Source of the DNA: Ditylenchus dipsaci
Taxonomy: Eukaryota; Nematoda; Chromadorea; Rhabditida; Anguinidae
Assembly (NCBI GenBank): GCA_004194705.1
Contig: SADC01001378.1
Coordinates: 124,001-188,000, forward strand
Direction of reading: 5' to 3'
Length of the DNA: 64,000 nt
The position numbers were made by a program, and so were the translations under genes. A model generated the notes under the pieces. It was not told the origin of the DNA, made no database searches, and was given only the letters and a program-made list of their open reading frames with translations. This document shows, piece after piece, positions 34,101 to 45,550 of the stretch. The stretch's first letter is position 1. The number at the start of each line of letters is the position of its first letter.

Positions 34101-37100
34101 ACTTGTTAAAACTTTCAATCCAGAACGCGTGGCCATGGTCATTCGAAGACATGATTTTGGATAAGATCCAATTGATACACTCAGCAAATAGCCTGCACGT
34201 GGGTAGCTTCACCTGGGCACTAACCACTGCGTAATCACACCTAGGTACCACTAGTTGAGGGCCAATATCTCATACTACCCACTCATCTGGCACGTTTTCC
34301 ATCCCCCTGTCATACCTAACCCCTTTCTGGCATACCTAACCATCCAAAGGACACGCAAATTTTCTACAATTGTTTCTAAAGGTTTTGACTGATTTTGAGG
34401 CCGGTCAAAATAATTATCTTGACCAAAAATTTGACCAGAATTTGACCGGGAATTTGACCGGTCAAATTCTCGTATCACAACCTTAGTTATCTCATAATAT
34501 GTCACTTGAACAACCGTTCTTTTTATACACTAAAACCAAAACTTTAGCAATAAACCTGTAACCATTCGCAATAATGACATTTATCCGGCGAAAAAATAGC
34601 AGGTGATAGCCGGTAAATTACGCTTAGACTGGGTTAAAGCACAAGATAATCCACCGTACGCTGACGTGCACTAATCTATCTTGCGACTAAGCACATTTCA
34701 AAAAAACAGGGGGGGGGCTATGGTCAACTGAAGTAGCAGTATAAATGAAAGGAGAGCTAGAACCAAGTATAAGTGCTTGAAAATATAAAAAAGGCTGACG
34801 CAAGAACTGAGTGCTCAGCTGTCACCAAAACAATTTTGGCTTTAGACAAAAATATGTTTTACACCATCTATTTGGTCTCCTAAACACAAAAGCTAAATAC
34901 CTTGTGAGCAGTGTTTGGATAAATCAGTTGTCCATTGACTCCTACAATTCTTTGCCGGTTTCTAGCCCTGCTCGATCTGCTATTCCATCCTTGTCGACAT
35001 TTCCAATGAAGTGTCCCTTGCCTCGTTCAGCGTGCTAAAAATACTAAAGCTTAGTACTGCATTAACTGATGTGAACAAGACAAATATTACCAAATTAAAC
35101 CCAAACTCATGAACTGGACCCTGTTTTACCTAAAAAAGGAACGACATTAAATTTTTCTCGGTCCAGAAAAAAAAATACCAAAGTACATAGTCTCGGCCTA
35201 GGAGGCATCGCTTTTACTGAAGGAGATTTGACAGAACTTTGTACACCGTTGTCGTTCTGAAAATAGTAAAAAATTTAGCACTCCTATTAGCAAATTTACT
35301 AAGCATTGAAGACGACGCTGTTTGAGTAATCATTACCAGTATTCTTAGCTCAATTTTTACATACAGTCGTAATAAGCCCGAATAAAAATCTCGAATACGT
35401 TCGAATTACAAAAAGCCTAAAGAAGGTGGGAAAGAAGCCAAAGCTTTCACAACACAATGATCAGCCACACAAAGGCAAGTGCCAGCTACTACGCAACCCA
35501 AATATTCTTATTCAGAGGGAGGGGAGCAGTAAATAAGGAAGGAAAAACACACTCACTTAGGCCAAAAAAGATGAAAAAGTTTAAAGAAGCGATTATTTCC
35601 AAGGCGACCAAGGCACAACAAACAGAATTCGAGAGTAAAAATAATAAATTCTAGTGCCTCTTTTCCACTCTTCTAGAAATAAAAAAATATTCTTATTTAA
35701 AGAAGTACTGAACACTATGGAGTTAACCTCAATTGAATAAATTGATGTGGCACATAAACCAGGTAACTAACTGTGTGGTGCAAGAAAGTTGTAATAAACT
35801 AAACCTGCATTAACTTATTGATCTGTCTTGTGACAAGCGTATAAAATAATAAGCTAAAATTCCTATCCACCTAAAATTCCTCTCCAAGTCGTTGTATCTA
35901 TCAACTATTCCGACTTCTCAGAAATCTTTTGAAAAATGTCAAAATTTATTACAAGACCATTACTGTTACAAAAATATCAACATCTAACTAGAATACAAAA
36001 AGAGGCAGCAGTGCACACAAAAAAATTAAATGATCGACTAAACTCCCCGAGAAGAAAAATAATGGTTGACATCCTTAAAACGTCCCAAAGAATGTCAAAG
36101 TTGAGGACAGCCATCTCCCTTTCCTCAGAGACTAGAACCGGTTGGCAGCATTTCCAAAGAGCAGGTGGATTTGGATTGATGCCTTTATGCAATTTTTCTC
36201 TAGGGGCAAACGGAAAAGGGTAAATACACTGCTAAAAATTTTTGTTGAGTCATTTTCCAATTTTTCTATTCTCTGCAAAATCAGCTCTCTTTCTCTTTAG
36301 TTCTTTTCATTCCATAATTTTAGCCTGAAAGATGATTCACACTGAGGTTTTTAAATGATGACTCTACTTGTTCACAACCCTAAGAAAAAAGATACAGCCA
36401 TACAATTCTCAAAATATTTCACTTGGGCACATGCGCGAAATTTGAAGGGTCAACGCATGAGTGAAAAAAATTTAAGGCGAAACTTCAAAAAAAGCCAGCC
36501 TCGTTTATTTTAACACAATGGCATTTAGAATTTCGCTTACCATAGATATGAAATTATACATGCAAAAAGCATCTGAAGCCACCTCCACTTTTTATCACAA
36601 CCATATTTGCGGCTACCAGACAATTTCCAATATTTTTGGAAAATGTCGGGCGACATTTTCCAAAAATATTGGAAATTGTCTGGTAGCCATATTTGCATAC
36701 ACGAAGCCGTAAAATGTCGAACTAACATATTTAGCAATAGGTACAAAAACAGCTTTGGACTACCTGATTCAGAACCTAATAAAAACTTGCAAAAACCACC
36801 AAGTATAAATGTGAAATAAGTTATTATGGAAAAGGTGAGAGAAAAAGTAAACACTGTTACAGCTCCACATCTCCCACTTTGAGTGCCCATAAGAGGCGAG
36901 AAGAATCCAGCAAGACACTTTTGTAAACACAACACATACACCTAGTTATTGTCCCCTAAACAATTTCTCGCTTTCCCACTCTCTCGCAGAGTTGTCACAA
37001 CCCATAATAAGACTGAAAGGACTAAAAAAGATCTTCGTGTCTTCTATACTTGGAGAGGCAGACACAAAGATCTAAAAGGATAGTTCAGTAACGAAATAAA

Positions 37101-38351
37101 ACGACAGATTCTTGATCAGAGTAGGGCACAAGGATAGTTCGCAACAGTGTCAAATAAGCTTCCTCTGTCCAGGAAACTAAGAAGAAGATTGACCTCAGGG
37201 ACGCGAAAATTAAAAACAGCTGCAATTATATAAGCAGTAAAAAAAACAAAGATTGAGACAGAATTACAAGCTTTCAAACACTAGCCAAAAATTACCTTAG
37301 GAGAAGTTCTGGCAGAAGTGCTCATCTTACTCTGGACGCCCGCATAAAAGCCCTCTCAACATATTTCTTCTGACTATTATTTGCAGACGGTCCGACTTGG
37401 GAGGAGAACACCTGCTGCCTGTCCCTTTCTTTGCTAGGAAATCGGAGCTGGGCACGCATTTTGGAAACCACCACCGGACTAGTTTGCATTTCCCACGGAG
37501 CTGACGAAGTAGAGTAATAAGCAGTGGCATCAGAATAAATTGGCTGAAAAGTATAGTTTGAACAAAGGAAAAGCTGAAAAGCTAGCTGGCAACAAAGGGT
37601 GGAAGCACATAAATTGGTAGAACTTATTGAAATGAATGCGAATCACCTCTTCACAGGTTCGTATGATGTTCGGCATTTGACTATTGATGGGAATGCCATG
37701 CTCTTGATACCATTGAGCACCTTCTTCGCTGATGACCAGAAGCTCACATTGCATTGGATTAGACTTGATTTTCAGAACGACCTGCAATTAAAAGATATAA
37801 GTGAGGGTCAGGAGCGGATTAAATGGCAATAAGTAGGCCGTAAGTCCCTCTTTAGAAAATTATTGGTCCACAACTTTTGGTTGGCGATACGCAACACCCG
37901 ACCCCGAAAGTACAAATTACCTCTTTGTGCGAAGCACCGACAATGCTTTCTCCATTCACAGCGAAGATACGATCACCTGACTTAAGACCTGGAATGGAGA
38001 ATTTTATGATATGAGAGGTAAACAATAAAACATACTGACCAGCCTTCTGAGCAGGACTACCGTCATCTACAACACCGACGAATTGACCCTTCCCTCGTTC
38101 AGCTAAAGATGATAACCAAATATTTTTAGGCTCAAATAATTAAAAAATATGATCACCATGTAAGTTGAAACCATATTCCTGATTATCCACGCTTTCTTAA
38201 CCACACACAACCTAAAAATTTTGGTTAAGAGTTTCTGTAAAAAGGGTTAATGATCAAACTTTTCACCTTGGAGATGTGCATTTGGAGACAACTGCAGGTT
38301 TACCATTTGGAAGTTCCGTTTGTTTGAAGCGAGATAGTAGGTTTACAAGCA
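31137..38351 (-). CDS. NHERF1: NHERF/EBP50-like scaffold with two PDZ domains
   Basis: Minus-strand exons: 38351-38267, 38211-38157, 38102-38040, 37988-37921, 37781-37647, 37543-37331, 35256-35179, 35129-35091, 35034-34901, 33760-33657, 33078-32901, 32627 to ~32343, 31519-31316, 31264-31137. PDZ1 begins SPRLCVVKKA, has the carboxylate-binding YGFNLH loop and GLKSGDRIFAVNGESIVGAS, and ends CELLVISEEG. PDZ2 starts RPRLCTLVKQGPVHEFGFNL and has HFIGNVDKDGIADRAGLETG, RIVGVNGQL and TELLVAAEEIDRWY. A Ser/Thr-rich linker leads to a basic C-terminus ending EEKYKVIANL, like the ERM-binding tail of NHERF proteins. The family tethers membrane transporters and receptors to ezrin/moesin. One base seems missing in exon 38211-38157 (after KKA) and one in 35034-34901 (before RIVGVNG). 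The 5' start exon and the 32343 donor are unresolved. Confidence 0.85.
31585..31992. mobile_element. 408 bp array-armed MITE in NHERF intron
   Basis: Perfect 9 bp duplication TTATTTTAC (31576-31584 and 31993-32001). Ends GGACGTTACGTAAAAATGCC and, in reverse complement, GGATAAAACGGAAAAATGCC, each followed by repeated CTCCTTTT(T/G)GGCGAAAAAGTGC units. There is no coding region. It lies between the last two linker exons of the NHERF-like gene and shares its terminal word with 12524-13517. Confidence 0.85.
33092..33619. mobile_element. TTAA MITE with a second array element nested inside
   Basis: Left TTAA-AGGACCACGGTTTTGAGGCG; right TTAA at 33616-33619 after the degenerate AGTATGATTG. Inside (33116-33437) sits an element with ATCGT...GTTTCGCCAAT ends and repeats of GCCAATAAGATC / TTGGCG(A/G)AA in inverted arms. 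The MITE ends 13 bp from the acceptor of the NHERF exon at 33078. The rest of the right arm (CAAAATCGGAATTGGCGGCG) matches the copies at 1427 and 8716. Confidence 0.65.
33820..34042. mobile_element. TA-flanked palindromic MITE in NHERF intron
   Basis: Ends CAGGATGAGTCAAGAAATTC followed by GAACACTTTTGAACGG, and the inverse ending AATTTCTTGACTTACCTTG, bordered by TA on each side. The arms extend through ATAACTTTTTTCTA-type sequence. This is a typical Tc1/mariner-derived MITE, non-coding. Confidence 0.7.
35260..37290. other. Large NHERF intron, no exon found
   Basis: The interval between the 37331 donor and the 35256 acceptor. A stretch MSTSARTSPK ending in a good donor at 37295 could be an alternative exon. 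The only structured sequence is the hairpin at 36611-36688. The open frame at 35936-36223 shows no known domain. Confidence 0.4.
36611..36688. repeat. Near-perfect hairpin GGCTACCAGACAATTTCC
   Basis: Two ~36 bp arms (GGCTACCAGACAATTTCCAA then TATTTTTGGAAAATGTCG, and the exact inverse) with a GG centre. A longer relative is at 38784-38938, sharing GGCTACCAGACAATTTC and GTCGCGCGACA words. Confidence 0.85.
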
Positions 38352-38783
38352 CTGGAAATTCACTCAATTAATAAAACATTCTGGGCCCGCCCACGTTGCC
38401 CACAAGGTGATGACATTATTATAAAAAGCATTTTAAAAAGCATCCGTGGTATTGTATTATTGGTAACCATGGTTTACTCCATCGAACGCCTGAACACTGG
38501 ATACAAAACTGACTGGATACATTGACGACTGGATACAGTTTCAATCCCCATTTATGACATTTTACACAAGGTGGACGGGAGCCTTACAGGCGCCCTTTAC
38601 TAACTTTTTCAATGTGCCTCGATTTAGGTGGTATATGTCAATGGTCGTACTCATGTACTACGAACATAATGTCTCTATAACCATGGCCGTGTAGACGGTT
38701 CGGCGCCTAGTAAGGTGGTTTGGATACTACGCAAGTGGTTTAAGTATCATTCAGGAGTTCGGGTACCATCCAGGTGGTTGGGA

Positions 38784-38938
38784 CGGCTACCAGACAATTT
38801 CTAATATTTTTAGAATTTGTCGCGCAACATTTTCTAATATTTGTCGGTAAATTCGGTTGTTTTGTCCCGAATTTACCGACAAATATTAGAAAATGTCGCG
38901 CGACAAATTCTAGAAATATTAGAAATTGTCTGTAGCCG
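38784..38938. repeat. 155 bp palindrome related to the 36611 hairpin
   Basis: Arms of ~75 bp: CGGCTACCAGACAATTTCTA ... TTTGTCGGTAAATTCGG against its inverse, with few mismatches, centred near 38862. GTCGCGCGACA words recur alone near 44725 and 45150-45270. Confidence 0.85.
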
Positions 38939-39049
38939 GTGGGACACAATTCAGATGGTTTAGGCCCCCCTCCAAGTCGTTTGGGTACCATACAAGTGGT
39001 TTGGACACAACTCAGATGGGTCGAGTAGTATAAGGTGGATACTACCATT

Positions 39050-40900
39050 AAACATTCATTTACCTTGATACATAGTACCCAGGGTGGGCTAGCCGGGCTT
39101 TAGCCACTCCCGTCAGGATTTTTTGAAATAAGGATTAGCCCCTTCCGTCAGGATTTTTCAGTCTTTTTAGCCCCTCCCGTCAGGAAAAATTTTTGCAATC
39201 CTGGGTCGCCTATGCCTTGATATCTTATGGCTGAAATCAGAGTTGGCGGGTGTGGCTTTTTCGGCCACAAAAAAGGCTACACCCTTTTTGCAGAATTTGC
39301 ATACAATGACAAATTGCTTTGAATTTTCGAATTATAATATACGTTTTCAAGCAGTTACGGACAATCCTTGCCGCGCCAATTCCCTGCCGGACAATTCCCT
39401 GCGGACAGTTCCCTGCCGGGAAAATATACTGGTAAAACCATATCTAATCGATTTCCCAACTAAACAAATTGCATCTTTATTGAGAACCAACTCGAACAAC
39501 AATGGCAAACAACTCCTTAAACGAAAAGAAAGCAATACAATGCAACATTTCACGTACAAATATGAATAAAATCGGCTCCCTCATTTAGGCCCTACTCATT
39601 TTGGCCCCAGCATATCAATATATTATTTAAAAACACCCTGTCGCTCGAAGAACTCTTTCGAGCCAGCATTAATATACACTGGCCTACTTTTTGCCGAATA
39701 GCAGTGAATTCATCCGCAGTAAATTCATTGCTGGTAAATTTATCCTCGATAAATCAATTATAAAAGGTCTAAATTACTAAGGTCTAAATGAGACCTAAGG
39801 TCTAAGGGTCAAATTCCAATTTGGCGCGTCTTTTTTAGACCTAAAAATAGGTCTACGATAGGTCTAATTAGACCTAAATGCTCATCCCTGGTCGTGCCTT
39901 TCCGTGTAAGTAGGCTTAAACTAGGGGCTGTGTTAACAAAATCAAGCTCCAACTACAAACCAAAACACCAAAAATAAAAAAATATTAAAAATCAGTGTCA
40001 ATTAGCTATACTCATCATTTGTTTGATAATAAAAAAGTAGCAGATTATCAACTAGCACACCTCTACAATTACTACCACCACTTTTCATCCATCTGATAAC
40101 AACATAGTAAAGGAGAAAAAAGGTAGTAGTGCTATGAGTATAATCAACGACAATAGCCATCTTTCTCCACACACAAGCACACATACCACAGATAATAGCT
40201 GCTGAATTTGGAGAAGACAGAGAGAATGGTAGCAGGAATTAATTTCCCTATTATCAATGAAACACCAATGCGAGCACAAATTAATTTCTAGCCCTATTAA
40301 TAAAAAAATCCATTTTCCGGTTGATATAAAAGTTTTGTCACAGAATTTATAATTCAGCGACAATCAAAAAAGTTTATTGGCATAATACACAAAGAGTAAA
40401 AGTGAGGAAACTGGATGGGCGAATTGGAATCTCGCTGTTTTGTGGGTGATGGAGTGAGGGGAGAATCGATTAAAATGCAGGCGCAATTTGTCATTCCAAA
40501 TCAGTGGAGTAGAGGATTAAAGAGATCGTTGATGCTGCTCCTGGGCTGTGTGTGTCATGCATAGATTGCATGGGAAAACTTGAATGTGAGAGCTTATAAA
40601 TCATAAGTCTTTTTTGAAAAAAGTTTCTGGTTGTAAAGATAAAGAATAATTAGAAGAAATAAGTGGTACAAATTTGATTCATAGAACTTGTACGTCCCAT
40701 TATGGTCATGTCCCACTTTTCAAAAAGATTGTGTTGGTGTCGGCTTTTAGAGCAGTAATAAAGACGGGGATGAGGACGGGCGAATCTAAGTTTCGTACCT
40801 GCTATCTCCCAAAATTTTTATCGTAATATCACGGCCCGCTCTCGAAAATTCGGTACCCGAAAGTCCCGGTTCCAAAGAATCCTGTTTCCTCATCTCATAG
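39050..40900. other. No host gene recognised
   Basis: Contains GGATTTTT-type short repeats (39100-39200), a tandem of CCTGCCGGACAATTCC words (39365-39425) and the truncated hAT-type MITE ending 39890. No exon identified; NHERF upstream exons and promoter may be within 38352-39100. Confidence 0.4.
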
Positions 40901-40907
40901 TTTAACT

Positions 40908-41531
40908 CAGGGATGATATACAGTCGACGCTCTACTTGATTTGTTTCTGTTATTAGTTTGGACTTTCAGAACCATCTTAAACTTTATTCCAAGCCGAACT
41001 GCGCCAACTGCAATCGATGACAAAACTTCTGCTGCCGAAGGTGCCTGGTGTTTCATGTCGCGACTCACAATCAAACGTTTTGTGGCGGAACTTAGACTTC
41101 TTATTTAGGACAACGATTCCCTGCCGTGCCTCTACCGACTCGTGAGCACTATTCTCTCAATACAGCTGGCCAATGTTTTTGTGAAGCGGGTTTTTTCGTT
41201 GTGCAAAGCTCAGTGGACAGACGCAAGGAATCTCTTTCAGGTGGAAACGGTCAAGGCTCTTCTCCAAGTGCGGGTCAATTACGATATCGATTGCGCAGGT
41301 GTCTACAAACTGCTTATGAAAGAGGAAGATCGTCGGAGGAAAATTCAAAGTAACGAAAAATATGATTGAATTGTTTTATTTGTTTGAAAAGTGTTATGTG
41401 TTTCATCGGTGTAGAAATAAAAAGTTTGAAGGCGCTTTTATTGAGTTTCGGGAATTGTACTTCTTTTTTGCCCCAAAATCTTTTTTTTTTGGAAAATGTA
41501 CTTTTTTCAAGAATTTGAGATATCATCCCTG
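40908..41531 (+). mobile_element. hAT element with transposase C-terminus
   Basis: Ends CAGGGATGATAT and the exact inverse ATATCATCCCTG, with flanks GTTTAACT (40900-40907) and GTTTTACT (41532-41539) matching at seven of eight positions. This 624 bp derivative still includes the dimerisation end of its transposase, so it is an internally deleted copy of an autonomous hAT. Confidence 0.8.
41118..41369 (+). pseudogene. hAT transposase C-terminal dimerisation domain
   Basis: Reads from about LYRLVSTILSIQLANVFVKR into VFSLCKAQWTDARNLFQVET, then VKALLQVRVNYDIDC, ending near NEKYD. The pattern 'L.....N.F.KRVFS..K..W...RN......V.ALL' matches the hAT C-terminal dimerisation region. The catalytic part is absent. 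It lies inside the hAT element at 40908-41531. Confidence 0.7.
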
Positions 41532-41554
41532 GTTTTACTCCATTTGTGTCTTAT

Positions 41555-41945
41555 GGTTGTTCACGTACTTCGAGTTCGTGTTCGGATTTTTGGCTACGTG
41601 GAACACCTATGATCCAAACTCGAACTTGAAGTCGAACTCAAACTCGAAGGTATTTACGTACTTAAAGTCCGACTTCAAGTTCGAGGTCGAACTTGAAAGT
41701 GATTATGTATATAACTTGGATTTCCCTTTAGTAAATCCCAAAAACCAACTTTCATTTGCTTTCGACCATTTTGGGTGAGATTCTGAGTGATCAAAGTTAT
41801 ATACATGAATATTTTCATGTTCGATCTCGAACTCAAACTCGAATTACGTGAACACCTTCGAGTTCGGATTTGTGGCTAGATGAACACCCTTGATCTTAAA
41901 TCGAAGTTGAACTCGAAGTCGAACACGAACTCGAAGTACGTGAAC
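41555..41945. mobile_element. MITE with TTGTTCACGTACTTCGAGTTCG ends
   Basis: Inverted ends TTGTTCACGTACTTCGAGTT / AACTCGAAGTACGTGAACAA. The interior repeats AACTCGAA/TTCGAGTT words in both directions. An 80 bp hairpin at 62925-63003 is a minimal version with the same ends. Confidence 0.7.
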
Positions 41946-42199
41946 AAGCTATTAGGAAAAATCCTACATTTTGCCTTTGAATCTATAATTTTTTGGAGCG
42001 CTTTGCATTTTTCACACACAATTTTTTAATAGTGTTTTTTTTAGAAACTGCCTAACATTCGGTCAACCATACCACATTCGAGTACACGCAACAGAAGTAG
42101 AGGTTAAAAAATTTTCAAGCCAAAAGACGGCCAGGTTAAACGAGAATTTATACTGGAGGGTGGAGGCGGATGTGAAATTTTTTTTATGGAGGTTCAGAG

Positions 42200-43136
42200 C
42201 ATGGTGCGGAAAACCAACAAAATGAGCGAGACCAATAAAATTTTGTGGCGTTTCGTTTTTTGTGAGACCAATAAAATACCAATAAAATTTCAAATTAAAT
42301 TTTATTGGTGTTTTATTGGTCTTTTATTGTTGTTTTATTGGTTCTTGATTTTCACTGCATACTACAGTCGAGTCTCGATTTAACGTACCCCCAATTTAAC
42401 GTACCCTTCGATTTAACGTACCCCTGGGTCGGTCCCTCCAATAACAAACTCCGTCAAATTTACCCCCGATATAACGTACCCCTCGATTTAACGTACCACT
42501 AGGGCCGGTCCCCAGGGGGTACGTTAAATCGAGACTCGACTGTAGCTGAATTTCACTGAATTGTTGACCGTTTCTTATTGTTTAGGTAGAAAATTTGGTG
42601 AGAAAGCTCATTCAAGTGTCAATGGCTCAAATTGGACGCCGTAAAAATGTTGGAAATTCATATTAGGGTGTCTCAGCTTTTCATAAAAATTACATTCAGA
42701 TTATATTCGATCCAACCCGTCACTCGACCTTGCCTTGGACGCGAAGTAAAGAATTTGGGTATCGCTTCGACATTCTGCTGGACAATGGACTTGACTCCGA
42801 AATGGTGGTCTGCTATATAGAAGGATGTAAAAAGATTTTTAACAAAGCTGGTACTGCATCTTTGAGGTAACTTTTTGATATGCTTAGAGTAAACTTTAGA
42901 AATACTTACAGTTACCACAGCCAAAAAATTGGGTAAGAAAGGGTCAGAATCGACAAAAATGAAAAACCAATAAAACACCAATAAAATCGATAAAACCAAT
43001 GAAACACCAACAAAACACCAACAAAACACCAACAAAACCAATAAAACACCAATAAATTATGGTCAAAAATTAATACTTGTTTGAATTTTTATTGGTGTTT
43101 CTTCATTTTGTTGATTTCCGCACCATGGTTCAGAGG
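42200..43136. mobile_element. Array-armed element, unit TTTTATTGGTG
   Basis: Perfect 9 bp duplication GGTTCAGAG (42191-42199 and 43137-43145). Ends CATGGTGCGGAAAACCAACA and, in reverse complement, ATGGTGCGGAAATCAACAAA. Arms consist of ~11 bp repeats (ACCAATAAAAC / TTTTATTGGTG) in inverse at 42233-42350 and 42958-43100. The TA-flanked MITE 42365-42542 is inserted inside. The interior has no transposase. Confidence 0.8.
42365..42542. mobile_element. TA-flanked MITE nested in the array-armed element
   Basis: Perfect ends CAGTCGAGTCTCGATTTAACG in inverse, with TA on both sides. Closely related to 23980-24138 (shared GGGACCGGCCCTAG-like and ATTTGACGGAGTTTATTATTGG words). Confidence 0.8.
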
Positions 43137-44164
43137 CGGAGGTGAAGGTTAATTTTAGACCGCTTACAACTCTAATGACAAAATTGAAAATTAAAAACCA
43201 CAAAATGTCCAACCAAGTTAACCAGGGCTCCGAAACTTTATTTATTTGTACATTTTTCCTTAATTGAGACCCGAAATCTTTAGAATTTTTAGGATTTTAC
43301 GTCAAAATATTTATTTTTGGTGCTCGAAAATCAATAAACATCAGCAATGATAATATGTCAACATGTCCATTTTGAATTGGGACCCCAAAGTAAACCAATT
43401 TTCTAATCACTAAATTATCCGCATAATTTTAACGCCCAAATAAATTTCAAAATGTTGTGATCCCTTTTCCAAAACATAATACCATTTGACATAATACCAT
43501 GCAACTTCTACCAACATACTGCTCAAGCCATAATCCATGCTCTTTTGGGACCTTCTGGAGCAATCCTCTGCTGACAATCACCTCTTCAAATCCCTCTTAC
43601 AAAATACTACTCCTACTTCAACCCTACTACTCTTAGTCCTCAACAATAACACCCAAAGTTATTGTTACTACTACTATTCAAGTTCAAAAAAGGGGAATCA
43701 TCAAAATATTTACACACACATTTATATGCTGCTGCTCCAACCATTGTTCTCTCTTCAGTAAAAAGAGGGCAAGGTAATTCAGCTGTGTATGATTCAAGGG
43801 GTAGACACAGGGCATGTCAAGAAAGGGAAAATCCACACACAAATATTGCGGTCGATCACTATCCCTTTAAGGGCGTTTTTTTTTCGCTATGCAAGGGCAT
43901 ACTGGAGGTGAGGCAGTGTAGAATAGAGATTTTTTGTTGCGCAAGGGACTGTCTGCTTGCCGTGCTTGACAATCAATGATCACGTTGCTGTAGGCTTTGC
44001 ATGGAGATGATGAGACGGGAAGTTGAAGAAAAGAAGATAAAGGGTGCAAAAAGGGGATTATCAGTAAGGTTTGGTGGGATTTTATTGAACGTTAAGTATT
44101 TTTATTGATCGACTAAGATTATAAAGGGGCGGCCAACTTATGTGACTAGCAATATCCTTTCTGC

Positions 44165-44428
44165 ATGGAGCAATAGATAAGCGTTAATGTGTTTTTTTGC
44201 TTAAAATGGTCTGCAGGCTCGACCCTACCTGCTGCCGCGTTATTATTTCGACTTGCTTGGCAAATATATAGGGGCAATTCGACTTCTTGACGCCATATTC
44301 GAGATCAGTGACCCAAATTACCCTCATGCATTTGCCAAGTAAGCCGAAATAATAGCGTGCCACCAAGTGGGTCGAACCTACACAGCATTTTAAGTCAAAA
44401 CGCTTGTCCACTGCGCCACCCATCAAAG
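44165..44428. repeat. Inverted pair of tRNA-derived SINEs
   Basis: The minus-strand copy (44428 downward) reads GGGTGGCGCAGTGGACAAGC (A-box), then GTAGGTTCGACCC (B-box), then GGCACGCTATTATTTCGGCTTACTTGGCAAAT. The plus-strand copy from ~44165 reads GATAAGCG..., GGCTCGACCCTACC, CGCGTTATTATTTCGACTTGCTTGGCAAAT. The anticodon arm does not fold normally, so neither is a working tRNA. They face tail to tail and form a ~110 bp foldback. Confidence 0.7.
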
Positions 44429-44516
44429 AAATTTCTATTCACACAAGTTGACCACGGCAACTAGATATTTTCCGGCGCTACTGTACTATACCCCCCCCCC
44501 ACCATAAAAAAACCCT

Positions 44517-44690
44517 CCTGTAATATACACCCTTCCCCCAATAATTTTTAGGCTTAGGAATTAGGCTTAGCCCTTAGGCTTCGGGCGTAGGCATTAGGTT
44601 CAGGGACAACACGTAATAATTTTACCATTTTTCCAAAAAAAAGCATGGTTTTTGGGGTACCTGAAAAATTATTTGGGGGGGGGGGGTATA
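44517..44690. mobile_element. MITE, 'CCCAATAATTTTTAGG' family, copy 2
   Basis: CCCCCAATAATTTTTAGGCTTAGG on the left and CCTGAAAAATTATTTGGGGG on the right. Matches 2942-3115, including the TTAGGCTTAGCC interior. Confidence 0.6.
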
Positions 44691-45349
44691 TGACAGTAGC
44701 TTCCATTTTCCTTTTTTTCAGTATTTGTCGCGCGACAAATTCCTTTATTTCATAAAAGGGGCTATCTAGTCATTGTATTTTAATCCTTTTTTTAATGGGG
44801 GAATACCCACGCTAATAAGGGATGGTGCCCGGGAATTCAAAAATTTTCATAATCATTGAATCTCTGTACGGACTTTTCCACTTGGTTTCTAACAAAACTT
44901 CGCCTAAAATTAAATTTCAGGCCTTGTTATGTTAGAAACCAAGTTGAAAAATCCGCACATAAGTTAAATGTTTGGGAAAATTTTTTGAATTTCTGGGCAC
45001 CACCTCTTATTAGCGCGGGTATGCCCCTTTAAACACAGAATGTTCTGATTTTTTCAGGATCAGCTTCAGGATGGCATGACGAAAGCTGTTCTAAAAAATT
45101 AGACTGACTTGTAGTCTGAATGGTGAGAAAAAGTCAAACAATCATTATGTGTCGTGCGACAATTTCCTTTATTCCGGAAACTGTCGTGCGACATTTTCCC
45201 CAATAAATGAAAATGTCACACGACGATTTCCGGACAACATTTTCCCTTACTAGGGAAAATGTCGCGCGACAAATACTGCAAAAAGAAAATGTATGTTCGC
45301 TTTTAGTCAAAAATAACGAAAAGCAGCTTTTGCATGCATTTTCCTTCGA

Positions 45350-45550
45350 TTAAAGGACCATAGCCGTCGCCGACAACGAGAATTTCAAATGTTTGATTTC
45401 GCGAGGGACACTTCTCTTTCGTCATTCATTGTACTCTTTTGAGTCATTCGAAGCAAGTCAATAGAGTACAATGCGAGACGAAAGAGAACTGTCCCGCGCG
45501 AATACAAACATTTGAAATTCTGGTTGTCGGTGACAGCTATGGTCCTTTAA
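45350..45550. mobile_element. TTAA-flanked MITE, intact copy
   Basis: TTAA-AGGACCATAGC on the left and GCTATGGTCCT-TTAA on the right. The arms are perfect for ~13 bp and continue with CGCCGACAACGAGAATTTCAAATG and its inverse. The centre carries AGAGTACAATG words as in the 1427 copy. Confidence 0.8.

Noticed and set aside
35936..36223. 95-codon frame in the NHERF intron
   Set aside because: No recognised domain, no good splice sites in frame and the opposite strand to the host gene; left as intron.
41142..41369. Host zinc-finger (ZMYM/ZBED-like) gene
   Set aside because: The segment is enclosed by hAT termini and an 8 bp duplication, so it is transposon-derived rather than a domesticated gene.
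44360..44428. Functional tRNA gene on the minus strand
   Set aside because: A- and B-boxes are good, but the anticodon stem-loop is abnormal and an inverted relative lies next to it, so it is SINE-derived.
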